Origin: UBA932 sp031548545
GTDB lineage: Bacteria > Bacteroidota > Bacteroidia > Bacteroidales > UBA932
Assembly: GCA_031548545.1 (NCBI GenBank)
Contig: JAVBQY010000035.1
Location: 1-25,405 of the forward strand
DNA length: 25,405 nucleotides
Direction of reading: 5' to 3'
The translations under genes were made by a program, and so were the position numbers. Under the pieces are notes generated by a model that saw nothing but the letters and a program-made list of their open reading frames with translations, did no database searches and had not been told where the DNA came from. Positions 14,181 through 22,176 of this stretch are shown piece after piece (position 1 is the first letter of the stretch; the number at the start of each line of letters is the position of its first letter).

Positions 14181-16286
14181 TTACAGGTAGAAAGGCCATG
14201 AAATGCCGAACTTGATCGTACGTTGCGGCTTGATATAATGCATGGCGGAAAAATAGTCGCTGTTGGGCCAGCCCTGGCCGGCATTGATCACCTTAAAGAA
14301 AACCGTGGCCTGTTTCCATTTCAGGTTAAGAAAACCGTCTATATACAGCCCGTTGCCTACTTCGCGCTCTTCCTGCACATGAAAGGCGCCGGCTGCCGGA
14401 TTGTAGGCATAAGCATGATACTTCGTGTTATAATAAATATCACCGCCGATTTGTGCACGGAGCACATTGTTCACCACCCATAGCTCTATATAAATAGCCG
14501 AATTGATAGCGAACAGGGGGAGCGGTACGATATTCTCATGTGAGCTATACTGCAACAACGCGCGGTTATCGAAGTGCATCAGCCAGGCCTGAAAATTTTT
14601 CTCCAGTGAAACACTCAGTATACTAACGGTTTCATCCCGCTGTTCGGGACGGGCCTCCGTATTAAAGAATACAGGTGAGCTCAGTACGGACTGTCCTATG
14701 CTGAAATTCAACTGCCAGGCCGGAATACTCAGGCCTGCCTGTATTTTTGTTTCCGTTGTTTTATTAAAATTATTTTCCCACTCCATGTGGTTGCTATAGT
14801 TATACCGCAGAAACCGGTCCGGGGTACGGCTGTCTACCGAAAATTTTCCCCATAAGTGTAGTCCCTGCCTGATGGGGTACAATGACAGCTTGGCCTGTGC
14901 GTTGAATAGCAGGTCATTCTGATTGTATCCCCCAAAATAATAACGGGTAAAAGCCGACCATGAAAAATAGCGCCGGAAGTTTCCGGAAGCATTGGCAAAC
15001 AAAAAGAGATTGTTTTGCGTATCATTAGGCGTTTGGCTGAGCGAGTCCCCTTTATGATAACTGTAATTGGAGAGATAGCGGTAACCGATCCCGCCGCCTA
15101 TTTTCGAAATGATGAAGTCATCCGAAAAAGGTTGCAGCGTAAGAAAGAGGCGGCCGTCAAACAGCGTGGTGTGTATAGAGTCCCGCGTTTGCATTGGGTC
15201 GATATTGAATACGTTTTTGTAGTATTTCCGTCCGACCGAGTCCGCAAGGGAGATCTCATCCGTGTAAATCCTTTTCGTATTTGTCAGCTCCAAGGTGTTG
15301 CCGAAATACACTACAGACCCTTCACCGGCGCGTAATGTATCGCGAACCGCCTGTTTCCGCAGAAAATTCAGCGGAACGCCATACGAATGGGTCAGGAAAA
15401 ATGTATTGGTGTTGATTTCTTCCCTGGCCGATTGCAGGTTGACGGCTATTGTACGTACGTCATACGTCGTATCAAGAATATTCCGGTCATCTGTTACCCC
15501 GCCGTTCTGGTAGTTTTTGGTGCCGTTATAAATATAGCCCAACTGCCCGGCATAGCGTTTGCCGGTGTAGGAGGTAAAGAGGGTGAACATCCGGTTATCG
15601 GTAGCCTCATTGGTCAGCAATCCGTTTCCTCCCAGCCGCCGGTAAATGACCCCCGCATTCCACTCCGCCGTGAGGTTTTGTGTATGCAAGGCCTCCAGGT
15701 TCAGTTCCTCAAAATTCTTATTGGCAAAAGGATTTCCGCTATAAGTAAAACGCGTATACGGGCTGCGCGTATTATAGAAAGAAATATTATCCGGCGTTAC
15801 AAAATAGTTATTGAAAGGAGTGAGCGCATACATATAATCATGCTGCGTGCGTTGGAAATAATCAAAGGGTAGGGCGGCCGATCCCGACACGCCAAGGTAG
15901 GTGTTGCCTACATCCTTGCGGTAGATATAATCACGTAAATGGTCGCTGATTAATGTATCTATGCGTCCCATTACCGGCATATTCGTATAACGGTCTATCT
16001 GCCAGGTAAACATTCGTTCTTTAACAATGCTTTTGTCAAATACGAAACTTTCCAGCTGTTCTACCGGTGGTTTCTCGTCCTTCTTTTTCTTACCGTCCGG
16101 CCCTTCTTCCTGCTCCTTATTGCCGCCGTCCGGCTTGTCTGTCTGTTGCATGCCGGAGACCCGGCTATTCCCTTCGGGCTTATTTTCCCACTTAGCTTTT
16201 GATACGGACACCCGCTCTTGCCCGAAGGCAAGCGTTGTGACAAATAACAGGACCAGTGTGAAAAAAGTAGTTAACCGACAGTGCAT
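14181..16286 (-). CDS. Porin_10-like putative outer-membrane porin
   Basis: 701-residue outer-membrane beta-barrel. Signal peptide 1-22 (MHCRLTTFFTLVLLFVTTLAFG), then a highly charged linker (about 30-76) rich in Lys, Glu, Gly and Pro, then the barrel from about 100 onward with repeated amphipathic aromatic strands (for instance NTYLGVSGSAALPFDYF, FNNYFVTPDN, TRFTYSGNPF, GGGIGYRYLSNYSYH). It ends in IKFGISWPFYL, a strand with near-terminal aromatic residues. The overall pattern matches the Bacteroidota putative porin family (Porin_10) as I remember it. Substrate unknown. It is the first gene of the minus-strand unit with the transglycosylase and has a TAGCTTTG box 17 bases upstream of ATG 16286. 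Confidence 0.82.
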   Translation of the reverse strand: MHCRLTTFFTLVLLFVTTLAFGQERVSVSKAKWENKPEGNSRVSGMQQTDKPDGGNKEQEEGPDGKKKKDEKPPVEQLESFVFDKSIVKERMFTWQIDRYTNMPVMGRIDTLISDHLRDYIYRKDVGNTYLGVSGSAALPFDYFQRTQHDYMYALTPFNNYFVTPDNISFYNTRSPYTRFTYSGNPFANKNFEELNLEALHTQNLTAEWNAGVIYRRLGGNGLLTNEATDNRMFTLFTSYTGKRYAGQLGYIYNGTKNYQNGGVTDDRNILDTTYDVRTIAVNLQSAREEINTNTFFLTHSYGVPLNFLRKQAVRDTLRAGEGSVVYFGNTLELTNTKRIYTDEISLADSVGRKYYKNVFNIDPMQTRDSIHTTLFDGRLFLTLQPFSDDFIISKIGGGIGYRYLSNYSYHKGDSLSQTPNDTQNNLFLFANASGNFRRYFSWSAFTRYYFGGYNQNDLLFNAQAKLSLYPIRQGLHLWGKFSVDSRTPDRFLRYNYSNHMEWENNFNKTTETKIQAGLSIPAWQLNFSIGQSVLSSPVFFNTEARPEQRDETVSILSVSLEKNFQAWLMHFDNRALLQYSSHENIVPLPLFAINSAIYIELWVVNNVLRAQIGGDIYYNTKYHAYAYNPAAGAFHVQEEREVGNGLYIDGFLNLKWKQATVFFKVINAGQGWPNSDYFSAMHYIKPQRTIKFGISWPFYL

Positions 16287-16303
16287 AAAACGATTTTAAT
16301 AGG

Positions 16304-16311
16304 CAAAGCTA
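16304..16311 (-). promoter_or_regulatory. -7 box of the porin-transglycosylase operon
   Basis: TAGCTTTG on the minus strand (16311-16304), 17 bases before ATG 16286. The -33 element is not obvious. Confidence 0.6.
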
Positions 16312-16343
16312 CAAAAAAACTTTATTACTTGAAAGATTTTGCG

Positions 16344-16351
16344 TATGTTTG
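16344..16351 (+). promoter_or_regulatory. -7 box of the ftsE-nth operon
   Basis: TATGTTTG (16344-16351), 23 bases before ATG 16375. The -33 element is weak. Confidence 0.6.
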
Positions 16352-16374
16352 TTCTTGATTAATACCTCATACAT

Positions 16375-17112
16375 ATGGAAAAGGATTTAATTGTGGACTT
16401 TGACCGGGTCAGCATTTTTCAGGATGGCGCGCCTATCCTGAGCGGGGTATCCCTGCAGTTGGAAAAGGGGGAGTTCATTTACCTGATAGGTAAGGTCGGC
16501 AGTGGAAAAACCACGCTGATCAAGTCCTTACATGCAGAACTGCGGCCTGCCAAAGGACAGGCCAAGGTGGCCGGCTTTCAATTGGATACTATTAAAAATA
16601 AAGATATTGCTTTCCTGCGCCGCCAATTAGGCGTGGTTTTTCAGGACTTTCAACTACTGTCCGACCGCAGTGTCCATGATAATCTGCTCTTTGTACTCAA
16701 GGCTACCGGATGGAAGGACAAAGGACAGATCAACCAGCGCATTCTCGAAGTATTGGATAAGGTGGAATTGAAGCGCAAAGCCGATAAAATGCCCTATCAA
16801 CTTTCCGGCGGCGAGCAGCAGCGGGTAGCGATTGCCCGCGCCTTGCTGAACAAGCCGCAACTGATCATAGCCGATGAACCTACCGGCCATCTTGATGCCG
16901 AGACATCAGATGATATCATGAAAATATTCGTGGAACTCAACCGTAACGAAGGGATCTCCGTCATTGTGGCCACCCATAACCACAGCCTGATGAAAAAATA
17001 CCCCGCCCGCACGGTGAAATGCGAAGGTGGCGCGCTCATTGAGATGCACAATGATGTCGAGATCGACTTCAACACGATGATGGAGCAGGATGACGAAGAA
17101 ACTACGCTTTGA
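16375..17112 (+). CDS. ftsE: FtsE-like cell-division ABC ATPase
   Basis: ATP-binding subunit of 245 residues that, with membrane partner FtsX, couples cytoplasmic ATP hydrolysis to cell-wall hydrolase activation at the septum. Walker A GKVGSGKTT (39-47), Q-loop VFQDFQLL (Q90), signature LSGGEQQR (143-150), Walker B LIIADEPT (163-170), D-loop GHLD and switch His201 in ATHNH. The D-loop is GHLD rather than the common GNLD. An acidic tail (VEIDFNTMMEQDDEE) extends past the usual FtsE core. No ftsX is adjacent; the FtsX-fold permease at 11841 is LolE-like and belongs to another operon. The related LolD and MacB ATPases are the main alternative assignment. The end overlaps nth by 23 bases. Confidence 0.83.
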   Translation: MEKDLIVDFDRVSIFQDGAPILSGVSLQLEKGEFIYLIGKVGSGKTTLIKSLHAELRPAKGQAKVAGFQLDTIKNKDIAFLRRQLGVVFQDFQLLSDRSVHDNLLFVLKATGWKDKGQINQRILEVLDKVELKRKADKMPYQLSGGEQQRVAIARALLNKPQLIIADEPTGHLDAETSDDIMKIFVELNRNEGISVIVATHNHSLMKKYPARTVKCEGGALIEMHNDVEIDFNTMMEQDDEETTL

Positions 17113-17764
17113 GAAGGTCCTTGACTGGTTTGCCGCCAATATGCCGGTAGCCGAGTCGGAATTGCGCTATCATAATCCCTATGAATTATTGGTGGCCGTT
17201 ATCCTGTCCGCCCAATGTACGGACAAGCGGGTGAACATGGTCACTCCTCCTTTCTTCCAACGCTTCCCTACGCCCGAACAACTGGCCGTGGCCGAGGTAG
17301 GCGAGATCTTCGAATACATCCGTTCCGTATCGTATCCCAACAACAAAGCCAAACACCTCAAAGGTATGGCGGAAGTGTTGCTTCATGAATTTAAGGGTAA
17401 AGTACCCTCCGATGTGGAAAGCCTGCAACGCATGCCCGGCGTGGGCCGCAAGACGGCCAATGTTGTAGCCTCGGTTATTTATAACCGCCCGGTCATTGCC
17501 GTCGATACCCATGTGTTCAGGGTGGCCAATCGTTTGGGGCTGGTTAATGCCACTACGCCGCTGGCAACGGAAAAACAACTGACCCTTTATATTGCGCCGG
17601 AATTACGCCCCATAGCCCACCACTGGCTTATTTTGCATGGCCGGTATGTCTGCCTGGCGCGTACACCCAAATGTGCGGAGTGCGGCTTGCAGCCCTGGTG
17701 CCGTTACTATGCGGCTAAAGTGTCCGGGCCTAAAGCGCCGGCAGCAGCTTCCCGACCTCGTTAA
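17090..17764 (+). CDS. nth: Endonuclease III (DNA glycosylase/AP lyase)
   Basis: Base-excision repair enzyme of 224 residues that removes oxidised pyrimidines and nicks at the resulting abasic site. Helix-hairpin-helix LQRMPGVGRKTANVV with catalytic Lys121, catalytic Asp139 in VDTHVFRVANRLGL, and the iron-sulfur loop Cys188-x6-Cys195-x2-Cys198-x5-Cys204 all intact. The start ATG 17090 lies inside the end of ftsE (23-base overlap, different frame), implying coupling. The C-terminus extends beyond the cluster with a basic Pro/Ala tail, and the last 35 bases overlap the 3' end of pyk on the other strand. Confidence 0.97.
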   Translation: MTKKLRFEKVLDWFAANMPVAESELRYHNPYELLVAVILSAQCTDKRVNMVTPPFFQRFPTPEQLAVAEVGEIFEYIRSVSYPNNKAKHLKGMAEVLLHEFKGKVPSDVESLQRMPGVGRKTANVVASVIYNRPVIAVDTHVFRVANRLGLVNATTPLATEKQLTLYIAPELRPIAHHWLILHGRYVCLARTPKCAECGLQPWCRYYAAKVSGPKAPAAASRPR

Positions 17765-19154
17765 TCTCTGCAAATGTAGCCCCCTGGCTCGTGTTGAACC
17801 GTCCGGCCAGTATACCCACCATATCGTGTTGCTGCAAAATACCCTTGTCTGCTAAGGTCTTTACGGCTACAATAGCCACATCATCCTTGTCTACGCGCGG
17901 TTCAATAAATGATCCGTGTACGCCGTAAGACAGGGCCAGTTCGCGCACTACATGCGGTTGATAACACTTGGCATAAATGGGCAGGCTGGGCCGGTAGGCG
18001 CTCAGATAGCGGGCGGTGCGGCCGGAGGTCGTATCACATACCAGGGCCTTAATAGGTAAATTATTTGTCGCCTCTACCAGCATTTTCGACAGGGTATAGG
18101 CTACGGGCGCCGTAACATGCAATAGATGAATATCTAAAACCGGATGGAGATTTTGCTCTATCTCTTGCGCTATCTTGGTCATCACCTTTACGGCCTCCAG
18201 CGGATGGGCTCCCGAGGCGGTTTCGCCGCTGAGCATGATCGCATCCGCCCGCTGGTAAATGGCGTTGGCCACATCACTGACCTCCGCGCGGGTAGGCCGG
18301 GCGTGCTCAATCATACTATGCAGCATCTGTGTGGCAATAATCACGGGCTTTTTCCGGCGATGGCATTTTTCCACCAACCGGCGCTGGATCACCGGTATTT
18401 TCTCGGCATGGATCTCTACGCCGAGGTCGCCGCGCGCTACCATCACCCCGTAAGCGTGGTCCAGGATCTCGTCAATATGGTCCACGCCCTCCTGGTTCTC
18501 TATTTTGGCTATAATCTTCAGGTGGCTGTTGCGGCTGTCCAGGATTTCCTGTATCTGTATCAGGTCTTCTTTGTTACGTACAAACGAATGGGCAATAAAA
18601 TCCACATCATTATCAATAGCCCAATGAATGAATTCACGGTCTTTGGCGCTTACCGCCGGCAGGCGCATATGCGAGTTCGGTACATTCACACTCTTGCGGC
18701 CCTTAATGACGCCGGGGTCATTAATCACACATAACACGTGGTCATCCTGCTTTTCTACGACGACCATGGCTATGTCTCCGTCATCGATCAGGATGGTGGC
18801 GCCCTTATGCACATCGGCCACAAAGCCGGTATAATTTACATAGAGCCCTTCTGCCGATGATAACTTATCAGGATTACCGTATACCTTAATCATGTCGCCG
18901 GACTTTACCTGCAGCCCGCTGCCGTTTTCCATGGCCGTTGTACGCAGCTCAGGCCCCTTCGTGTCTATCAGTATGGCGATCCGGTCGGAAACCTTGCGTA
19001 CATTTTCAATCACAACATTGGCATCGGATAATTCCTGGTGGGCGGTATTCATACGTACCACATTCATTCCTGCATCAAACAAGCCGCGTAAAAATTCCGG
19101 CGAACAATTTTTGTCGGATATCGTAGCTACAATCTTAGTCCTCTTGAGCAACAT
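17730..19154 (-). CDS. pyk: Pyruvate kinase
   Basis: Final step of glycolysis: phosphoenolpyruvate plus ADP to pyruvate plus ATP. 474 residues. Visible features: TKIVATISDKN at the start, VVRMNTAH with Arg34 and Asn36 (the usual NFSHG is replaced by NTAH), IIAKIENQEG with Lys217 and Glu219, MVARGDLGVE (238-247), then ATQMLHSMIEHARPTRAEVSDVANAI and IMLSGETASGAHP; the C-terminal domain is present and of ordinary length. It ends tail to tail with nth, overlapping by 35 bases, with no terminator visible between. Divergent from the XerD-type gene. Confidence 0.97.
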   Translation of the reverse strand: MLLKRTKIVATISDKNCSPEFLRGLFDAGMNVVRMNTAHQELSDANVVIENVRKVSDRIAILIDTKGPELRTTAMENGSGLQVKSGDMIKVYGNPDKLSSAEGLYVNYTGFVADVHKGATILIDDGDIAMVVVEKQDDHVLCVINDPGVIKGRKSVNVPNSHMRLPAVSAKDREFIHWAIDNDVDFIAHSFVRNKEDLIQIQEILDSRNSHLKIIAKIENQEGVDHIDEILDHAYGVMVARGDLGVEIHAEKIPVIQRRLVEKCHRRKKPVIIATQMLHSMIEHARPTRAEVSDVANAIYQRADAIMLSGETASGAHPLEAVKVMTKIAQEIEQNLHPVLDIHLLHVTAPVAYTLSKMLVEATNNLPIKALVCDTTSGRTARYLSAYRPSLPIYAKCYQPHVVRELALSYGVHGSFIEPRVDKDDVAIVAVKTLADKGILQQHDMVGILAGRFNTSQGATFAEINEVGKLLPAL

Positions 19155-19172
19155 AATTTTTTTGTATATTTG
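19144..19172 (+). promoter_or_regulatory. Promoter of the XerD-type gene
   Basis: TTG (19144-19146), 18 bases, TATATTTG (19165-19172), 20 bases before ATG 19193. The -33 lies within the first codons of pyk. Confidence 0.65.
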
Positions 19173-19177
19173 TGCTG

Positions 19178-19185
19178 CAAAGGTA
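19178..19185 (-). promoter_or_regulatory. -7 box of pyk
   Basis: TACCTTTG on the minus strand (19185-19178), 23 bases before ATG 19154. It is only 5 bases from the opposite -7 box at 19165-19172, so the two polymerases should exclude each other. Confidence 0.65.
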
Positions 19186-19192
19186 ATAAAAA

Positions 19193-20095
19193 ATGATCAC
19201 AATTTGGAATACGGCTATTCACGACTTCGGCGTTTACCTGCAGTTGGAGAAATCGCTCTCTCCCCATACCGTGGCGGCCTATTGCCGCGATGTAGAGAAG
19301 CTACGCGATTTCAGCCTTGCCCATCTTGACTTGCCTCCCGTCCGGTTAAGCCATAAAAATATTGAAGCCTTTCTGGCCTTCATCTACGGTCTGGGCTTAA
19401 CTAAACGTTCGCAGGCCAGGATACTGAGCGGTGTCAAGGCCTTCTACAAATACCTCTTACTTGAAGAACATATAGACGCCAGCCCTGCCGAGCTGATAGA
19501 GAGTCCTAAATTGGGCTATTACCTGCCTGATGTACTGAGCCTCGCTGAAATTGAGTCCCTGATCTTAGCAGTAGACCTGAGCCGGCCCGACGGGCACCGT
19601 AACCGCGCCCTACTCGAAACGCTTTACGGCTGCGGTTTGCGGGTTTCGGAACTTACCGCCCTGCGCATCTCCGACCTGTTTTTTGCCGATGGCTTTATCC
19701 GGGTGACCGGCAAAGGCAAAAAGCAACGCCTGGTGCCTATCGGCGACACGGCAATAAAAGAAATCCGGCACTACATGCAACAGCGCATAACCGGTAAAAT
19801 TGAACGCAACAGTGAAGATATCCTCTTTCTTAACCGCAGCGGACAGGCCCTTTCCCGTGTGACGGTTTTCACCATCATCAAGGCCCTGGCCGTAAAAACC
19901 GGACTGACCAAAAATATCAGCCCCCACACTTTCCGCCATTCCTTTGCCTCACACCTCATTGAAAACGGTGCGGACCTGCGGGCCGTACAGGAAATGCTGG
20001 GCCATGAGAGCATACTCACCACCGAGATCTATACCCATATAGACCGCCGCCATTGGCAGCAGACCATTCTGCAATACCACCCGCGAAAAAAATAA
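19193..20095 (+). CDS. xerD: Tyrosine recombinase XerD (or XerC)
   Basis: Site-specific recombinase of 300 residues of the type that resolves chromosome dimers at dif. N-terminal SAM-like core-binding domain (about 7-90, LEKSLSPHTVAAYCRDV...) and catalytic domain with the complete set Arg150 (CGLRVSEL), Lys174 (VTGKGKKQR), His245 and Arg248 (HTFRHSF), His271 (LGHESI) and nucleophile Tyr280 (TEIYTHID). Length and motif spacing are those of XerC/D rather than phage or conjugative-transposon integrases, and the neighbours are housekeeping genes. I cannot separate XerD from XerC firmly by eye. Own promoter, divergent from pyk; converges on rsmD. Confidence 0.9.
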   Translation: MITIWNTAIHDFGVYLQLEKSLSPHTVAAYCRDVEKLRDFSLAHLDLPPVRLSHKNIEAFLAFIYGLGLTKRSQARILSGVKAFYKYLLLEEHIDASPAELIESPKLGYYLPDVLSLAEIESLILAVDLSRPDGHRNRALLETLYGCGLRVSELTALRISDLFFADGFIRVTGKGKKQRLVPIGDTAIKEIRHYMQQRITGKIERNSEDILFLNRSGQALSRVTVFTIIKALAVKTGLTKNISPHTFRHSFASHLIENGADLRAVQEMLGHESILTTEIYTHIDRRHWQQTILQYHPRKK

Positions 20096-20106
20096 TTTCC
20101 GGAAAA

Positions 20107-20640
20107 TTAATTATTGAAAAAGCTGAAATTCACGCTGCCGTACTGCTTGAGCCGGCTAAAATGAGGTGCAGCCTTAAAATCGTGCTTGCGTGAATGTTCC
20201 AGGATAAAAACCCCTCCGGGCTTGAGCATATTATGTGCAAAAATCCGCTGGGGGAGGGTGTCTACTCCTTCCAGGTCATACGGCGGGTCTGCAAAAATAA
20301 TATCATACTGCACCGTGCATATCTCCGGAAATTCAAAAGCATTCAACCGCAAGGCATGTATCTGCGGCAGTTTCAAGGTGGCCGCCGTACTTTTGATAAA
20401 CCGCTGGTGCAAGGGGTTGATATCTATACAGTCTACCTGCGGACAGCCGCGTGAGGCAAACTCAAAACTGATGCTGCCCGTCCCGGCAAACAGATCCAAC
20501 ACACGTAGCTCCTCGAAGTCATAGGTGTTTTCAAGAATATTAAACAGACTTTCCTTGGCAAAATCCGTAGTCGGCCGTGCGTTGAGTTTCGCCGGCGGAA
20601 CAATCGTCCTTCCGCGCAATGCACCGCCTATTATTCGCAT
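20107..20640 (-). CDS. rsmD: 16S rRNA (guanine966-N2)-methyltransferase RsmD
   Basis: Methylates G966 of 16S rRNA using S-adenosylmethionine. 177 residues with the family signature: MRIIGGALRGR at the start, RPTTDFAKESLFNIL (22-36), SAM-binding DLFAGTGS (49-56), CIDINP and catalytic DPPY (118-121). Last gene of a minus-strand operon; its start overlaps the DUF3822 stop by 10 bases. No terminator is seen in the 11 bases before the convergent recombinase gene. Confidence 0.95.
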   Translation of the reverse strand: MRIIGGALRGRTIVPPAKLNARPTTDFAKESLFNILENTYDFEELRVLDLFAGTGSISFEFASRGCPQVDCIDINPLHQRFIKSTAATLKLPQIHALRLNAFEFPEICTVQYDIIFADPPYDLEGVDTLPQRIFAHNMLKPGGVFILEHSRKHDFKAAPHFSRLKQYGSVNFSFFNN

Positions 20641-21434
20641 GAAATAAGTTGTTGAAGTAAATAATGCCTTGTTCCGGCAGCCTGTCCGAACATAAGGGCG
20701 ATGGATTTGTCTCGCAACAACTCCGTCTGAGGGTAATAAGATTGCAGTAACAGCTCCTCCTCAGGGCTTATTTGTCCGGCTACATACACCTGCAGTGTTT
20801 TGGACGAAAGCTGCCATTGCTGTACGGCATAGCTCAGGAAATAAAGACTGTCGGCAAAGGACGAGGTCTTATACGTGTTGCTCAATACCATACGGCCTTC
20901 GGCATACAGGACCAGCGATGTCAGCTTCTCATTAAGCTGCAGCATAGCCCCCTGCTGAGGATGCTGCGCCCCCAACAGGCGGATGAGCGGAATACTCTGA
21001 TGATAAAAGACGGCATTGGGTTGGTACATACTTACCGCGGCGGCCACGGGGCTGGGAATGGCAAAAACATTCATGGCATTAAGGCTGGCCAGTTGCCGGA
21101 AGTGAATTTCATCCAGATCTTCCAGCGGCGCTACAAAATCCAGGCAGTGACGCAGGTGCTGCACATCGAACAGCGGGCTGGGGATCAGGGTGGACTTTTC
21201 CGATATAAACAGGCAGACGCATTTTTCGTAACGCGCCCGGAGCAGCGGTTCCTGCCGGAATAACTTGTGGATTTCTCCGTCTAGGTCATTATAATCGGTT
21301 ACGGTATAGCTAAAGCTTTTCAGTGTGAGGCAGGCGCCCTTGGCGCTACTCACACAAAAAGAAAATCCATTCAAGTCGGCTTGAATGGATAGGGCATATT
21401 CCCGGTTTATATGGTTATTCCCAGTTTCCGGCAT
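20631..21434 (-). CDS. DUF3822 family protein
   Basis: 267-residue protein of unknown function. The pattern (YALSIQADLNGFSFCVSS near the start, SPVAAAVSMYQ in the middle, GAMLQLNEKLTSLVLYAEGRMVLSNTYK, then QVYVAGQISPE) fits DUF3822, a Bacteroidota family that I recall has an actin/Hsp70-like ATPase fold and commonly sits next to rsmD. No signal peptide, so probably cytoplasmic. It overlaps its upstream neighbour by 20 bases and rsmD by 10 bases, indicating tight translational coupling. Confidence 0.8.
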   Translation of the reverse strand: MPETGNNHINREYALSIQADLNGFSFCVSSAKGACLTLKSFSYTVTDYNDLDGEIHKLFRQEPLLRARYEKCVCLFISEKSTLIPSPLFDVQHLRHCLDFVAPLEDLDEIHFRQLASLNAMNVFAIPSPVAAAVSMYQPNAVFYHQSIPLIRLLGAQHPQQGAMLQLNEKLTSLVLYAEGRMVLSNTYKTSSFADSLYFLSYAVQQWQLSSKTLQVYVAGQISPEEELLLQSYYPQTELLRDKSIALMFGQAAGTRHYLLQQLISCE

Positions 21435-22041
21435 TATTATTCGGTTGATCTACGCTACCTACTTTCAGACCCGGATAACGTTTCGCGGTTGTCAGGGTTT
21501 TATTGATGGTTTCAATATCGGCATTGATGTTTACTACCAACTGGCGGTTCAGGCCGGCCAACACAATATCATTTGATACCCTGGCTTCGAAGAGGGGTAC
21601 GTCTACGCCGGAGACCTTTTTAACAAGGGCTTCCATTTCAAAAGCGCCCCCTACAATAGGTACGAAGCGGAGCGAGTCTGCCACGGCGCCGCAGGTACGC
21701 AGTTTTACATTTTCTTTAACCGGTACGCGTACGGTATCGCGGTGTACTAATTTCTGGGCTACGGCCAGCGAGTCATCCATCGAACCGATTTGCTTAACGA
21801 TCTTCAATATACCATTGTTATAGAAATTGATCAAGGTGTCGAAACTGCCGGTAAAATGACCGTATTGTGATTTATAGGCAACCTGCACATCGCGTATGTC
21901 TTTCAGACGCTCTACCACTTTTTCATAGCGGTATTTCTTGTCGGTTTCAAAACGCACAGGCTCCGAAATTCCATCAATCAAAAAATAAGCGATTACAATA
22001 ATGCAAATGGGTAACACCCCGAATACAAAAATGTTTTTCAT
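21415..22041 (-). CDS. Hypothetical membrane-anchored protein upstream of DUF3822-rsmD
   Basis: 208 residues, not recognised. A single N-terminal helix (about 4-24, IFVFGVLPICIIVIAYFLID) follows MKN, so it is likely anchored in the inner membrane with the rest outside. Residues 38-80 (YEKVVERLKDIRDVQVAYKSQYGHF, then FDTLINFYNNG) resemble the helix-plus-loop layout of type II/IV pseudopilins (A.YK...G.Y), but no prepilin peptidase motif is present. The C-terminal half contains VVNINADIETINKT and an Asn-rich tail. First gene of the operon, with a TACATTTG box 22 bases upstream. Confidence 0.75.
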   Translation of the reverse strand: MKNIFVFGVLPICIIVIAYFLIDGISEPVRFETDKKYRYEKVVERLKDIRDVQVAYKSQYGHFTGSFDTLINFYNNGILKIVKQIGSMDDSLAVAQKLVHRDTVRVPVKENVKLRTCGAVADSLRFVPIVGGAFEMEALVKKVSGVDVPLFEARVSNDIVLAGLNRQLVVNINADIETINKTLTTAKRYPGLKVGSVDQPNNNAGNWE

Positions 22042-22063
22042 TATGTCGTGAATTTTATGCCCG

Positions 22064-22071
22064 CAAATGTA
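22064..22071 (-). promoter_or_regulatory. -7 box of the membrane protein-DUF3822-rsmD operon
   Basis: TACATTTG on the minus strand (22071-22064), 22 bases before ATG 22041. No good -33 element. Confidence 0.55.
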
Positions 22072-22119
22072 GGAAAAAATGTTGATATAAGAAACACTCC
22101 GGATAAAATATTTTCAAAT

Positions 22120-22151
22120 TTTGTTAATCCCGTAGCTTTTTTGTAGCTTTG
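22120..22151 (+). promoter_or_regulatory. Promoter of the DHH phosphoesterase operon
   Basis: TTTG (22120-22123), 20 bases, TAGCTTTG (22144-22151), 25 bases before ATG 22177. Confidence 0.75.
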
Positions 22152-22176
22152 TAAGTTAATAACCAAGTAGCCTCTT

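Noticed and set aside
11841..17112. FtsX-fold permease and FtsE-like ATPase as one FtsEX pair
   Set aside because: They are 3.3 kb apart in different operons, and the permease has the LolC/E layout with a large periplasmic domain.
19193..20095. Tyrosine recombinase as integrase of a mobile element
   Set aside because: Length and motifs are those of XerC/D, the neighbours are housekeeping genes, and no att-like repeats, tRNA target or other mobile genes are adjacent.
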